Assembly (NCBI RefSeq): GCF_004745945.1
Contig: NZ_SRLE01000012.1
Location: forward strand, 265,099 to 329,098
Length of the DNA: 64,000 bases
Reading direction: 5' to 3'
DNA from: Mangrovimicrobium sediminis
GTDB lineage: Bacteria > Pseudomonadota > Gammaproteobacteria > Pseudomonadales > Halieaceae
Below are positions 35,808 to 45,225 of the stretch, piece after piece. A program made the translations under genes and the position numbers. Numbering within the stretch: position 1 is the first letter of the stretch; every line of letters begins with the position of its first letter. The notes beneath the pieces are model-generated. The model was not told the DNA's origin. It did not search any database and saw only the letters and a program-made list of their open reading frames with translations.

Positions 35808-36977
35808 TCAGGCGCTCCCGGCGCTCAGGTGCACGGGCTTGTTGTCCACCCAGGCGACTCGGTTGCGCCCGTTGCGCTTGGCCAGGTACATGGCGCGATC
35901 GGACTCCTGTAGCAGTTGCTCCAGTTGCACATCGCCGCGCGCCGCGGCCACGCCCAGGCTGACGGTAATCGGAATGCGCTGCTGGTCGACGCTCAGCGGG
36001 TGCTCGGCGATGGATTCGCGCAGGCGCTCGGCGACCTTGCGCGCGACTTCCAGGTTGGTGTCCGGCATCACCAGCAGGAACTCCTCGCCGCCGGTGCGCG
36101 CCACCACGTCGCTGCCACGGCAACAGCTCGAGACGATGCTTGCCACCAGGCGGATTACGTTGTCGCCGGTGTCGTGGCCGAAACTGTCGTTGACCTGCTT
36201 GAAGTGATCGATGTCGATGGCCACCGCGGCGGTATACAGGTCCAGGCGCTGGGCGCGGGCCAGGCTCACCCGCAGGCTTGCCTCGAGGCCGCGTCGGTTG
36301 AGCAGCTGGGTGAGCGGGTCGACGGTGGCCAGGTGCGACAGGTGCTGCTGGTATTCGACCAGTACCGAGGCGAGGAAGCCGATAACGACCATCACGTAGG
36401 CCCAGCTGTGGCTGCCGAAGGCCATCAGCAGGGCCAGTTCCTGGTCGCCGCGGACGAATTGCAGGTACAGGGCGATGGGCGTGCCGATGAGCATGAGCAT
36501 GGTGGCGAGGAACATGATCGCGTCGCCCACGTTGCGCTCGCGCAACCCGCGGTAGGCGAAGATCACGCCGCTGCAGCCGAAACACAGCGCGGTGATGCTG
36601 ATCTGCAACGCGAACAGCTTGTCGTCACCTTTGACGAAGAAGATGCTCAGGCAGCCGACCAGGCACAGGCCGCCGAGGATGAAGCGGCCGCTGTGCAGGC
36701 CGGCGCGTTGGGTGGCGGCGAGGAACAGCAGGTAGCCGTCGATCATCGACGCGGCGGCGGGCACCGCCATGCCCACCGGGGTGTCCGTGCCCTGCTGCAG
36801 CGCGAACAGGATCCAGCCGAGCAGGGTGGCCATGGCGTAGACGGTGAACATGCCCAGCCCGGCGGGCGGCGTACTGGCGGCACTGAGGTCGTACACCACC
36901 AGCATCTGCGCCAGGGTGATAGTGAAAATCAGCCCCACGTACAGGGTCGACCAGTGTTCGGGGAAGAAATCTTGCAT
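35808..36977 (-). CDS. Membrane-bound diguanylate cyclase (GGDEF)
   Basis: Makes cyclic di-GMP from two GTP. 389 residues: about seven N-terminal membrane helices (roughly 10-210), a short linker, then GGDEF. The active-site loop GGEEF is intact, and RGSD five residues earlier is the inhibitory I-site. DPLTQLLNRRGLEASL, IDIDHFKQVNDSFGH and SLGVAAARG are typical. It is the first gene of a two-gene operon with the AraC regulator. With the HD-GYP start at the left edge, it is the second c-di-GMP protein in the window. Confidence 0.9.
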   Translation of the reverse strand: MQDFFPEHWSTLYVGLIFTITLAQMLVVYDLSAASTPPAGLGMFTVYAMATLLGWILFALQQGTDTPVGMAVPAAASMIDGYLLFLAATQRAGLHSGRFILGGLCLVGCLSIFFVKGDDKLFALQISITALCFGCSGVIFAYRGLRERNVGDAIMFLATMLMLIGTPIALYLQFVRGDQELALLMAFGSHSWAYVMVVIGFLASVLVEYQQHLSHLATVDPLTQLLNRRGLEASLRVSLARAQRLDLYTAAVAIDIDHFKQVNDSFGHDTGDNVIRLVASIVSSCCRGSDVVARTGGEEFLLVMPDTNLEVARKVAERLRESIAEHPLSVDQQRIPITVSLGVAAARGDVQLEQLLQESDRAMYLAKRNGRNRVAWVDNKPVHLSAGSA

Positions 36978-37313
36978 GCGAGGCCAGGTGCTTAGGAGCT
37001 GTCAGTTCCAGTCAATTATTTTGTTTTCGGCGGTCATTGTTGCCCGGGCGGGCGCTCACCATACTGTCCTCGGCCAAACCGGGATGGTCCGGGGCGATGC
37101 TCCCGTACGATAGCCCCAGCGATGGCATTCCCCGATGGCGCCCGCTCCCGGCGACGGACCCCAAGTGAGCGCTGCATACTTGCCAACCTGCCCGATTGTG
37201 CCACAGTTGGCGCCCGGGCGTGAGACCGGAGCGCGCCGTACAGGCGGTCCCCGATCGGGGGTTGGCCCCGATAATGATACCGGACAAGTCGGAAATCTCA
37301 GAGGAGAACACAC
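36978..37313. other. Intergenic region upstream of the acyl-CoA operon
   Basis: 336 bases with no supported gene. It separates the divergent GGDEF gene and SDR gene. Near the right end are a perfect 12-base palindrome (37249-37260), a possible -10 GATAAT (37270-37275), and GAGGAGA just before the SDR start. The rest is GC-rich without recognisable features. Confidence 0.5.
37249..37260. promoter_or_regulatory. Perfect palindrome, candidate repressor operator
   Basis: CCCCGATCGGGG, ten bases upstream of a possible -10 (GATAAT) of the acyl-CoA operon. The position between -35 and -10 would suit a repressor. No regulator is encoded next to it, so the cognate protein is unknown. Confidence 0.4.
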
Positions 37314-38087
37314 ATGGATCTGCAAGGAAAAGTCGCAATCGTCACTGGTGGAGCCTCCGGGCTGGGCCAGGCGACGGTGGAAGCCTACGTCGCCAAGGGA
37401 GCGAAGGTGGCGATTTTCGACATGAACGAAGAGCGCGGTAACGCCCTGGTCGAGCAACTGGGCGCCGACAACGCGGCTTTCTTCAATGTCAACGTGGCCG
37501 ACGAGGCCTCCGCGCAGGCCGCCGTGGCCGGCGTCGTCGAGAAGTTCGGCGCGGTGCACATCTGCAACAACTTCGCCGGTATCGCCAGCGCCGCCAAGAC
37601 CCTGGGCAAGGACGGTCCCTTCCCCATGGGCGAATTCACCAAGGTGATCAACGTCAACCTGATTGGCACTTTCAATGTCTCCCGCCTGGCGGCCGAGCAG
37701 ATGGCGAAGAACGAGCCGGTCAACGACGACGGCAGCCGCGGCGTGATCATCAACACCGCCTCCATCGCCGCCTTCGAGGGCCAGATGGGCCAGCTCGCCT
37801 ACTCCGCCTCCAAGGGCGGCGTGGTCGGCATGACCCTGCCCATGGCGCGCGACCTCGCCGCCTTCGGCATCCGCGTCAACACCATCGCCCCGGGCCTGAT
37901 CCACACCCCGCTGTTCGAGGCCCTGCCGGAGAAAGCCTACGCCGCCCTGTGCGAAGCGCCGCTGTACCCGAAGCGCCTCGGCCGCCCGGAGGAGATCGCC
38001 AAGGTCGCCGTCTCCCTGGTGGAGAACGACTACATCAACGGCGAAGTGGTCCGCGTGGACGCCGGCATCCGCATGCAGCCGCGCTGA
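37314..38087 (+). CDS. SDR-type 3-hydroxyacyl-CoA dehydrogenase
   Basis: 257 residues. It resembles HSD17B10 / type II 3-hydroxyacyl-CoA dehydrogenase. TGGASGLGQATVEA is the cofactor loop. NNFAGIASAAKTLGKDGPFP is typical of this subgroup. The catalytic YSASKGGVVGMTLPMARDLA and IAPGLIHTPLFEALPE follow. It oxidises (S)-3-hydroxyacyl-CoA with NAD+. It is first in a same-strand cluster with a CaiB-type gene and a crotonase, consistent with breakdown of branched or steroid-like acyl chains. Confidence 0.87.
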   Translation: MDLQGKVAIVTGGASGLGQATVEAYVAKGAKVAIFDMNEERGNALVEQLGADNAAFFNVNVADEASAQAAVAGVVEKFGAVHICNNFAGIASAAKTLGKDGPFPMGEFTKVINVNLIGTFNVSRLAAEQMAKNEPVNDDGSRGVIINTASIAAFEGQMGQLAYSASKGGVVGMTLPMARDLAAFGIRVNTIAPGLIHTPLFEALPEKAYAALCEAPLYPKRLGRPEEIAKVAVSLVENDYINGEVVRVDAGIRMQPR

Positions 38088-38097
38088 GGCGAGTCGC

Positions 38098-39231
38098 ATG
38101 GGCCCGCTCAACGGTTACACGGTACTCGAACTCGCCGGCATCGGCCCCGCCCCCATGGGCGGCATGATGATGGCCGACATGGGCGCCGAGGTGATCCGCA
38201 TCGAGCGGGCCGCCGGCGCCAGCGCGCTGCACCAGAAGGACATCAGCAGCCGCGGCAAGAAGTCGGTCACCATCAACCTGAAGACCGCCGAGGGCATCGA
38301 GACCGTGCTGCGCATGGTCGAGAACGCCGACGTCATCATCGACCCCTTTCGCCCCGGTGTGTGCGAGAAACTCGGCCTGGGCCCTGACGTGTGCCTGGCG
38401 CGCAACCCGAAGATCGTCTTCGCGCGCATGACCGGCTGGGGCCAGCAGGGCCCGCTGGCCCACGTCGCCGGCCACGACATCAACTATATCGCCCTCACCG
38501 GCGCGCTCTACGCCATGGGCCGAAAGGGCCAGAAGCCGGCGCCGCCGCTCAACCTGGTGGGCGACATGGGCGGAGGCGGCATGCTGCTGCTGTCCGGTAT
38601 CCTCGCCGCCCTGCTCGAGGCCACCAACTCCGGCCGCGGCCAGGTGGTGGATGCGGCCATGGTCGACGGCACCGCCCAGCTCATGTGGATGTTCCACGGC
38701 TGGCAGCACATGGGTGCCTACGACGCCACCGCCCGTGAGGGCAACATGCTCGACGGCGGCGCCCACTACTACGACACCTATGAGTGCGCGGACGGCGAGT
38801 TCATCTGCATCGGCGCCATCGAGCCGCAGTTCTATGCACTGCTCAAGGATAAAATGGGCTTGTCTGACGACGAGTTCGGCGACCAGGACAACCGCGACGA
38901 GTGGCCGCGCATGAAGGCCCGCCTCACCGAGATCTTCCTCGGCAAAACCCGCGACGAGTGGTGTGCCCTGCTCGAGGGCAGCGACGCCTGCTTCGCCCCG
39001 GTGCTGAGCCTGCTGGAGGCCCCCGAACACCCGGCGAACAAGGCCCGCGACGTCTACCTGGAAGTCGACGGCATGCTGCAGCCGGCGCCGGCGCCGCGCT
39101 TTTCGCGCACGCCCTCGTCGGTGCGCAACGGCGGCTCGGACCTCGGTGCCGATACCGACGCGGTGCTCGCCGAGATGGGCTTCGGCGAGCGCGAGCTGGC
39201 GGAACTGCGCGCCGCGGGCGCGATCAGCTGA
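38098..39231 (+). CDS. CaiB/BaiF family CoA transferase, alpha-methylacyl-CoA racemase-like
   Basis: 377 residues. Typical of 2-methylacyl-CoA racemases: LELAGIGPAPMGGMMMADMG, NPKIVFARMTGWGQQGPLA, HDINYIALTGALYAMGRKG and the catalytic-Asp region LVGDMGGGGML. Racemisation of 2-methyl-branched acyl-CoA lets branched chains enter beta-oxidation. It starts 10 bases after the SDR gene and is followed by a crotonase-family gene. Confidence 0.88.
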   Translation: MGPLNGYTVLELAGIGPAPMGGMMMADMGAEVIRIERAAGASALHQKDISSRGKKSVTINLKTAEGIETVLRMVENADVIIDPFRPGVCEKLGLGPDVCLARNPKIVFARMTGWGQQGPLAHVAGHDINYIALTGALYAMGRKGQKPAPPLNLVGDMGGGGMLLLSGILAALLEATNSGRGQVVDAAMVDGTAQLMWMFHGWQHMGAYDATAREGNMLDGGAHYYDTYECADGEFICIGAIEPQFYALLKDKMGLSDDEFGDQDNRDEWPRMKARLTEIFLGKTRDEWCALLEGSDACFAPVLSLLEAPEHPANKARDVYLEVDGMLQPAPAPRFSRTPSSVRNGGSDLGADTDAVLAEMGFGERELAELRAAGAIS

Positions 39232-39273
39232 CAACCGCCGCGCCCGCGCGCGGCACTGGCAGGAGTACACGCG

Positions 39274-40062
39274 ATGAGCAACTACGAAACTATTACCGTG
39301 GAGCGCCGCGACGCGGTGGCCCTGGTCACCCTCAACCGCCCGGATTCGCTCAACTCGTTCAACGCGGCGATGCGCGCGGAGCTGCTCGCGGCGGCGCGCG
39401 AGGTGAACAACGACGACAGCGTGCGCGTGGTGGTGATCAACGGCGCGGGCCGCGGCTTCAGCGCCGGCGCCGACCTCACCGAGATGCCGCTGGACGATCC
39501 CGACTGGCGCGTGGACGACCAGCTCAACCTCGAGTACAAGCCCATCGTGATGGAGATCTATGGCGCCACCAAGCCCTGGATCAGTGCGGTACAGGGCCCC
39601 GCCGCGGGCGTTGCTAGCGCCATCGCCATGGTCTGCGATCTCTCGGTGATGGCCGAGAATGCCTATATCTTCCAGGCCTTCTCCGCCATCGGCCTGGTGC
39701 CCGACGGCGGTGCCACCTGGCACCTGGTGCACACGCTGGGGCGCAAGCGCGCCTACGAGATCATCGCCACCGGCGAGCGCCTGGGCGCGGCCAAGTGCCT
39801 GGAGTGGGGCCTGTGCAACCGCGTGGTCGCCACCGACAGCCTGCTCGACGAGACCCTGGCCTGGGCGGCGGAACTGGCCGGGCGCGCGCCGCTGTCCCTG
39901 CGCTACGCCAAGCAGGCGGTGGGCCAGGCGGCGGAGGCCAGCCTTGCGCAGACCATCTCCGACGAGGCCGAGCTGCAGCGCATCTGCGTCGCCAGCGAGG
40001 ACGCCCTGGAGGGCGCCACCGCCTTCCTCGAGAAGCGCAAGCCGGTGTGGAAGGGCCGCTGA
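39274..40062 (+). CDS. Enoyl-CoA hydratase/isomerase family protein
   Basis: 262 residues. Crotonase fold: VALVTLNRPDSLNSFNAAMR, GAGRGFSAGADLTEMP (oxyanion loop) and VQGPAAGVASAIAMVCDLSV. The two Glu residues of classic hydratases are absent: Ala lies where the first is expected, and GLVPDGGATW offers an Asp instead, as in PaaG-type isomerases. An isomerase role is therefore more likely than hydratase. It is the third gene of the acyl-CoA operon. Confidence 0.85.
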   Translation: MSNYETITVERRDAVALVTLNRPDSLNSFNAAMRAELLAAAREVNNDDSVRVVVINGAGRGFSAGADLTEMPLDDPDWRVDDQLNLEYKPIVMEIYGATKPWISAVQGPAAGVASAIAMVCDLSVMAENAYIFQAFSAIGLVPDGGATWHLVHTLGRKRAYEIIATGERLGAAKCLEWGLCNRVVATDSLLDETLAWAAELAGRAPLSLRYAKQAVGQAAEASLAQTISDEAELQRICVASEDALEGATAFLEKRKPVWKGR

Positions 40063-40145
40063 GCCGTACATCGCCGCGGCGTTCGGCAAACACCGCGCCG
40101 CGGGTTATGCTAACGCCCTGACCAGCTCGAGGGGACGCCGGCAAT

Positions 40146-40910
40146 ATGGCCGAGGGCACGCTGCAACGCGACGACGGCGAGAGCATCGCCTACGACCACC
40201 TGCCGGGGACCGGCCCCGGCATCGTTTTTCTCTCCGGATTCAACTCCAACATGCAGGGCGATAAGGCCCTCGCCCTGGCGCAGTGGTGCGCCGAGCAGGG
40301 GCGCCAGTTCACCCGCTTCGACTACTTCGGCCACGGCGCCTCCAGCGGCGACTTCGCGGCCGGGACTATCGGCCGCTGGATCGATGACGCGGTCGCGGTG
40401 TTCGACGCGGTGACCACCGGGCCGCAGTTGCTGGTCGGCTCCTCCATGGGCGGCTGGATCATGCTGCACCTGGCCCTGGCGCGACCGCAGCGGGTGAGTG
40501 CCCTGGTCGGCATCGCCGCCGCGCCGGACTTCACCGCGACCTTGCGCGAGGGACGCCTCGGCCCCGAGCAGATGCTGCAGCTGGAGTTGTCCGGCGCCTG
40601 TGACATTCCCAATTGCTACGACGATGGCGAGCCGTACACGATCAGCCGCGAACTGCTCGACGAGGGCGAGACACACCGCCTGCTGACCCGCGAGCACATC
40701 GCGATCGACGTGCCGGTGCGCCTGCTGCACGGCCAGTGCGACCCGGACGTGCCCTGGGAGCGTTCGCTGCTGCTGGCGGAAAAACTGCGCGGCGAGGATG
40801 TCGAGGTCACCCTGGTCAAGGATGGTGACCACCGCCTGTCGCGGCCGCAGGACCTGGCGCGGCTGTTGCGCACCGTGGACACGCTGTCGCGACAGCTCGC
40901 CCCGGGCTAA
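40146..40910 (+). CDS. Alpha/beta hydrolase
   Basis: 254 residues, ABHD10-like. FDYFGHGASSGDF, nucleophile elbow LVGSSMGGWIML, acid region LHGQCDPDVPW and catalytic His in VKDGDHRLSRPQDL. In the animal relatives the activity is thioesterase or esterase. Here it follows three acyl-CoA genes and may release the acyl product. It starts 83 bases after the crotonase. Confidence 0.83.
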   Translation: MAEGTLQRDDGESIAYDHLPGTGPGIVFLSGFNSNMQGDKALALAQWCAEQGRQFTRFDYFGHGASSGDFAAGTIGRWIDDAVAVFDAVTTGPQLLVGSSMGGWIMLHLALARPQRVSALVGIAAAPDFTATLREGRLGPEQMLQLELSGACDIPNCYDDGEPYTISRELLDEGETHRLLTREHIAIDVPVRLLHGQCDPDVPWERSLLLAEKLRGEDVEVTLVKDGDHRLSRPQDLARLLRTVDTLSRQLAPG

Positions 40911-40922
40911 GGCGCAAACGCG

Positions 40923-41603
40923 GTGCGCGCACCTGGGTTGCTACTGCTGTGCCTGCTGCTGTGCCCGGCGCTGGCCGGATGCGACAGCTACCCGGTCAAG
41001 AATATCGTCAAGTCCGATGTCGACCTGGTGGCGGACCAGTTCATCGACGAATCGCGGCGCCTGGTGCGCGAACTCACCGTGAAGCTGTACCGGCGCAACC
41101 CCGGTGAGCTGGCCAAGATTCCCGGCATGACCATCGATATGCGCCTGGCGCAGCTGCGCGCCACCGAGGGACCGTTGGTGTTCGAGGAATTGCGCGGGGC
41201 GCAGGAGACCCAGGCCCTGGAGCTGGTGTTCGACCCGCATTTCAAGGGCGACCGGGTGTTCGCCCTGGTGGTCGGGTTGGGCGGCATGCTGCGCCACGCC
41301 TACGGCTACAACGACGAGCTGTTCATGTTCGACACACTGGAGCCGGAGAAACTGGCCACCAGCGCGCACAATGTCGAGGTATTGTCCTGGAAGCTGCGCA
41401 GCAAGCACCGCCCGGACGGCGAGCCCTGGATCATCACTAGCCACTATCACGGCGTGACCGACAACCTGAGTTTCGAGCGCCTGTTCGGCAAGCTGATCGT
41501 GCTGCAGGAGATGATGGCGCGCATCGCCGACGACGCCGACTACCGGCGCGTGACCAAGGTGCTGCATGCGGCGGGTTCGGTGTTCATCCCGCTGCCGATC
41601 TGA
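40923..41603 (+). CDS. Lipoprotein of unknown function
   Basis: 226 residues from a GTG start. The signal ends in a lipobox, LAGC. The mature protein has no family I can name. Conserved-looking stretches are LVRELTVKLYRRNPGELAKI, LVVGLGGMLRHAYGYNDELF and SFERLFGKLIVLQEMMARIA. The gene starts 12 bases after the hydrolase and so belongs to the same transcript. It is probably anchored in the outer or inner membrane. Confidence 0.7.
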   Translation: MRAPGLLLLCLLLCPALAGCDSYPVKNIVKSDVDLVADQFIDESRRLVRELTVKLYRRNPGELAKIPGMTIDMRLAQLRATEGPLVFEELRGAQETQALELVFDPHFKGDRVFALVVGLGGMLRHAYGYNDELFMFDTLEPEKLATSAHNVEVLSWKLRSKHRPDGEPWIITSHYHGVTDNLSFERLFGKLIVLQEMMARIADDADYRRVTKVLHAAGSVFIPLPI

Positions 41604-41618
41604 ACCCGGCGCGCCGCC

Positions 41619-44390
41619 TCAGGTGGTGATGATCAGCCGCAGCGCTTGCAGCTGCAGGCCGGCGTGGCGGATGTGCACCGCGCATTCGTCGATGCGGTAG
41701 CGCAGGTACTCCAGCTCTTCCTCGCGGATGCTCGGGTTGACCTCGCGCAGCGCCTCCAGGCGCGCCAGCTCGGCTCCCAGCTCCTCGCGCATGCGCGCCT
41801 CCGCCGCCGGCAGGATGTCGCGCAGACGCTCCTCGGCGATGGCGTTGGCCAGGGTCATCTTGGCATCCACCTCCTTCTGCACCTGCTTGATGATGGCCAG
41901 CGCGGTGTGCTTCTTGACCTTCTCGATCAGCGTGTTGAGCCGCGCGTGGGGTACCAGGTCCGCCAGTTGCTTACCGCGCGCATCCACCAGCAGGCGGATC
42001 GGCGTGAGCGGCAGGAAGCGGTCCACCTGCAGGGCGCGGGGTGCCACGCAGTTGACCGTGTACAGCGCCTCCAGCAGCATCGTCCCCGGCGGTACGCCCT
42101 TGAGCTTGAGGGTGCCCAGGGCGGCGTTGCCGAGTTCCGTGGAGTGCACCATGTCCATCGCTTCCTGCGTGATGGGGTGCTCCCAGGTGGCGAAGACCAG
42201 GTCCTCGCGGGCCAGGGCGCGCTCGCGGCTGAAGGTGATCGTGGTGCCCTCGTCGGTCACGCCCGGGAAGTGTCCGGTGAGCATGTGTTCCGAGGGGCGC
42301 AGCACCTGGGTGCGTTCGGAGTGGTACTCGCAGTCCACGCCGAAGGCCTCGCACAGTGCCTCGAGGTAGTTCTCCAGGGTGTCGTCGTCTTCCAGTGACT
42401 GCACCTCCTCGATGAGGCCGAGGGCGACGTCGCGCCGGCAGGAGTTGCGTTCCAGCAGCCGGTCGCGGCCCTCGCGTAGCTCTTCCCGGGTGCGCAGGGT
42501 GAACTCCGCGGTGTCGTTGAGCAGGGCATCGAAGTCCGCATCGCGCTGCGCCAGCTGGGCGCGCAGGCGCTCTTCGAAGTGGGTGAAGATCAGGTAGCCC
42601 GCGCTGCAGCTGTCGCGGAACAGGTCGATGCCGCGGTCGTACCAGTCGAGCAGGGTTTCCTGGGCGCTGCCTTCCAGGTAGAGCACGTGGATCTGCACGT
42701 CGCCGCGCTGGCCGATGCGGTCGAGGCGGCCGATGCGCTGTTCCAGCAGGTCCGGGTTCAGCGGCAGGTCGAACAGGATCAGGTGCTGGGCGAACTGGAA
42801 ATTGCGCCCCTCGCTGCCGATCTCCGAGCACACCAGAGTCTGCGCGCCGCCGGCCTCGTCGGCGAAGTAGGCCGCCGCGCGATCGCGCTCGATGATCGAC
42901 AGCCCCTCGTAGAAAGCCGCGGAGCGGATGCCGGCGCGCAGGTGCAGGTGGTGTTCCAGGGCCACCGCGGTGTCGGCGCGGGCACAGATGACCAGCGCTT
43001 TTTCCGGGCGCATGGCCTTGAGTGTGTCCACCAGCCAGTCCACCCGCGGGTCGAAATCCAGCCAGCTGTCGTCGACGTAGGGCGATTCCGGGAACAGCCG
43101 CGCGTCGTCGTCCACCTCGGCCAGGGCATAGGCCTCCGGCAAGGGCAGCGGGTGGCGGTGCAGCACGCGCTGCGGGAAGCCCTGCACCGTGGCGCGGGTG
43201 TTGCGGAACAGCACGCGGCCGGTGCCGTGGCGGTCGAGCAATTGCTCCAGCAGCTCCGGCGGCGGCAACGCGCGGTCCATGTCTGACGGCAGGTCCGCAG
43301 GAACCTCCCCGCGCGCCAGCGCGTCGGCCATGTCGCCCAGGGCGCGGTAGCCCTCTTCCTGGGCGATGAACGCCTCGAGGTCGTGGAAGCGCGCCGGGTC
43401 GAGCAGGCGCAGGCGCGCAAAGTGGCTCTCGCGGCCGATCTGCTCCGGGGTCGCGGTGAGCAGCAACAGGCCCACGCAGCAGGCGGCCAGGCTCTCGACA
43501 AAACGGTAATCGTCGCCGGCTTCCTGCGGTGACCAGTGCAGGTGGTGGGCCTCGTCGACCACCACCAAGTCCCAGCCCGCCGCCAGCGCCTGTGCCTGGC
43601 GCTCGGGATCGTCGAGGAACAGGCCCAGGCTGCACAGCACCTGCTGCTCCTGCTCAAAGGGGTTGCCGTCGCCGCTCTCGTCCATTTCGGACAGCCGCTC
43701 GGCGTCGAACAGGGCGAAGTGCAGGTTGAAGCGGCGCAGCATTTCCACCAGCCACTGGTGCAGCAGCGAGGGCGGCACCAGGACCAGCACCCGCCCGGCG
43801 CGGCCGGTGAGCAGCTGCTGCTGCATGATCATGCCCGCCTCGATGGTCTTGCCCAGGCCCACCTCGTCCGCCAGCAGCACCCGCGGTGCGTGGCGGCGGC
43901 CGACTTCCGCGGCGATGTACACCTGGTGCGGTAACAGGCTGGTGCGCGAACCCATCAGCCCGCGCGCGGGGCTGGTCTGTAGCCGGTGCATGTGCTGCAG
44001 GGTGGCCACGCGCAGGGCGAAATCCTCGTGGCGATCGAAGTGCCCGTTGAGCAGGCGCTGCTGCGGCGTGGTCAGCTGGACGAAGGCGTCCAGCTCGAGT
44101 TCGGAGACGGTCATCTCCTGCTCGTGGTGATCCAGGCCGGTGTACAGCAGCAGGCCCTGGTGCTCGTCGACGGCGGTCACCACCAGCTCGACGCCCTCCA
44201 CGGTGCTGATGTGGTCGCCATCCTTGAAGCGCAGCCGGGTGAGCGGCGCGTTGTCCATGGCGTAGGTGCGCTCCTCGCCGACGGCGGGGAAGGCGAGGGT
44301 GACGCGGCGTCCGTCGACGCCGACCACGACGCCGAGGCCGAGTTGCGCGTCCGCGTGGCTGACCCAGCGCTGTCCAATCAGGTATTCCAT
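41619..44390 (-). CDS. rapA: RNA polymerase-associated protein RapA
   Basis: SWI2/SNF2-type ATPase that recycles RNA polymerase. 923 residues; E. coli RapA has 968. MEYLIGQRWVSHADAQLGLG opens the N-terminal domain. Walker A is LADEVGLGKTIEAGMIM, the DEAH-like box is VVDEAHHLHW, and motif V/VI runs LDRIGQRGDVQIHVLYLEG. The ATG was fixed by GGAGG and by its one-base overlap with the tatD stop. A much longer open frame continues upstream out of register with tatD and is not real. Confidence 0.92.
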   Translation of the reverse strand: MEYLIGQRWVSHADAQLGLGVVVGVDGRRVTLAFPAVGEERTYAMDNAPLTRLRFKDGDHISTVEGVELVVTAVDEHQGLLLYTGLDHHEQEMTVSELELDAFVQLTTPQQRLLNGHFDRHEDFALRVATLQHMHRLQTSPARGLMGSRTSLLPHQVYIAAEVGRRHAPRVLLADEVGLGKTIEAGMIMQQQLLTGRAGRVLVLVPPSLLHQWLVEMLRRFNLHFALFDAERLSEMDESGDGNPFEQEQQVLCSLGLFLDDPERQAQALAAGWDLVVVDEAHHLHWSPQEAGDDYRFVESLAACCVGLLLLTATPEQIGRESHFARLRLLDPARFHDLEAFIAQEEGYRALGDMADALARGEVPADLPSDMDRALPPPELLEQLLDRHGTGRVLFRNTRATVQGFPQRVLHRHPLPLPEAYALAEVDDDARLFPESPYVDDSWLDFDPRVDWLVDTLKAMRPEKALVICARADTAVALEHHLHLRAGIRSAAFYEGLSIIERDRAAAYFADEAGGAQTLVCSEIGSEGRNFQFAQHLILFDLPLNPDLLEQRIGRLDRIGQRGDVQIHVLYLEGSAQETLLDWYDRGIDLFRDSCSAGYLIFTHFEERLRAQLAQRDADFDALLNDTAEFTLRTREELREGRDRLLERNSCRRDVALGLIEEVQSLEDDDTLENYLEALCEAFGVDCEYHSERTQVLRPSEHMLTGHFPGVTDEGTTITFSRERALAREDLVFATWEHPITQEAMDMVHSTELGNAALGTLKLKGVPPGTMLLEALYTVNCVAPRALQVDRFLPLTPIRLLVDARGKQLADLVPHARLNTLIEKVKKHTALAIIKQVQKEVDAKMTLANAIAEERLRDILPAAEARMREELGAELARLEALREVNPSIREEELEYLRYRIDECAVHIRHAGLQLQALRLIITT

Positions 44391-45205
44391 CAATCCTCCG
44401 CGAAAAACAGGGCGTGGCTGTTGGCGTAGGCCTGCGCCAGCAGGGCTTCCACCGGCATGCCCATGCAGGACGCCACCTGCTCGGCGATGAACGGCAGGTA
44501 GAAAGGCGCGTTGGGACGACCGCGGTACGGCACCGGCGTCAGGTAGGGCGCGTCGGTCTCCAGCACTGCCTGTTGCGGCGGCGTGGCGGCGATCACCTCG
44601 CGCACGTTGTCCGCGGCCTTGAAGGTGGCGATGCCGTTGAAGCCGAGCATGAAGCCCTCGCCCAGGCAGTACTGCGCCAGCGCCAGGGATGAGGTGAAAC
44701 TGTGGATGACGCCATGCCGTGGCAGGCGGCCGCTGAAGTTGGCGAGGATGGCGCGGGTGTCGTCGTCCGCCTCGCGGGTGTGGATGACCACCGGCAGCTC
44801 GAGGTCGACGGCGATCTGCAGCTGGCGCTCGAAAACTTCGCGCTGCACCGCGCGGTCGGCGTGGTCGTAGTAGTAATCGAGGCCGATCTCGCCCACCGCG
44901 ACCAGGCGCGCGTCGCTGGACAGGGCGCTGCGGATGCGCGCGTCGACCTCGTCGCTGTAGTGCTCCGCCTCGTGCGGGTGAATGCCCTGGGTGCCCCACA
45001 CGCGCGGCGAGTGCTGAGCCAGCGCACGCACCGTGTCCAGGTTGCCCGGGGACACGGCGATGGTGACGATCTTCTCCACGCCCACTTCCTCGCTGCGCGC
45101 GAGGGTCGCGTCCAGCGCCTCGGCGTCCAGGTAGTCCAGGTGGCAGTGGGTCTCGACGATGGGCGTATCGAAACGCGGAATGTCCCGCTTGGGCTGCTTG
45201 CTCAT
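44390..45205 (-). CDS. TatD-family metal-dependent hydrolase
   Basis: 271 residues. Metal-binding pattern VETHCHLDY, GEIGLDYYYD, VIHTREADDD, IHSFTSS and ETDAPYLTPVPYRGRPN, all present in order. TatD/YcfH proteins are 3' exonucleases or deoxyribonucleases. The protein starts MSKQPKRDIPRFDTP. Its TGA overlaps the rapA ATG by one base, so rapA translation is probably coupled to it. It lies 20 bases downstream of the LysR gene on the same strand. Confidence 0.88.
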   Translation of the reverse strand: MSKQPKRDIPRFDTPIVETHCHLDYLDAEALDATLARSEEVGVEKIVTIAVSPGNLDTVRALAQHSPRVWGTQGIHPHEAEHYSDEVDARIRSALSSDARLVAVGEIGLDYYYDHADRAVQREVFERQLQIAVDLELPVVIHTREADDDTRAILANFSGRLPRHGVIHSFTSSLALAQYCLGEGFMLGFNGIATFKAADNVREVIAATPPQQAVLETDAPYLTPVPYRGRPNAPFYLPFIAEQVASCMGMPVEALLAQAYANSHALFFAED

Positions 45206-45225
45206 GACGACAGAGTTGTTCTCGC

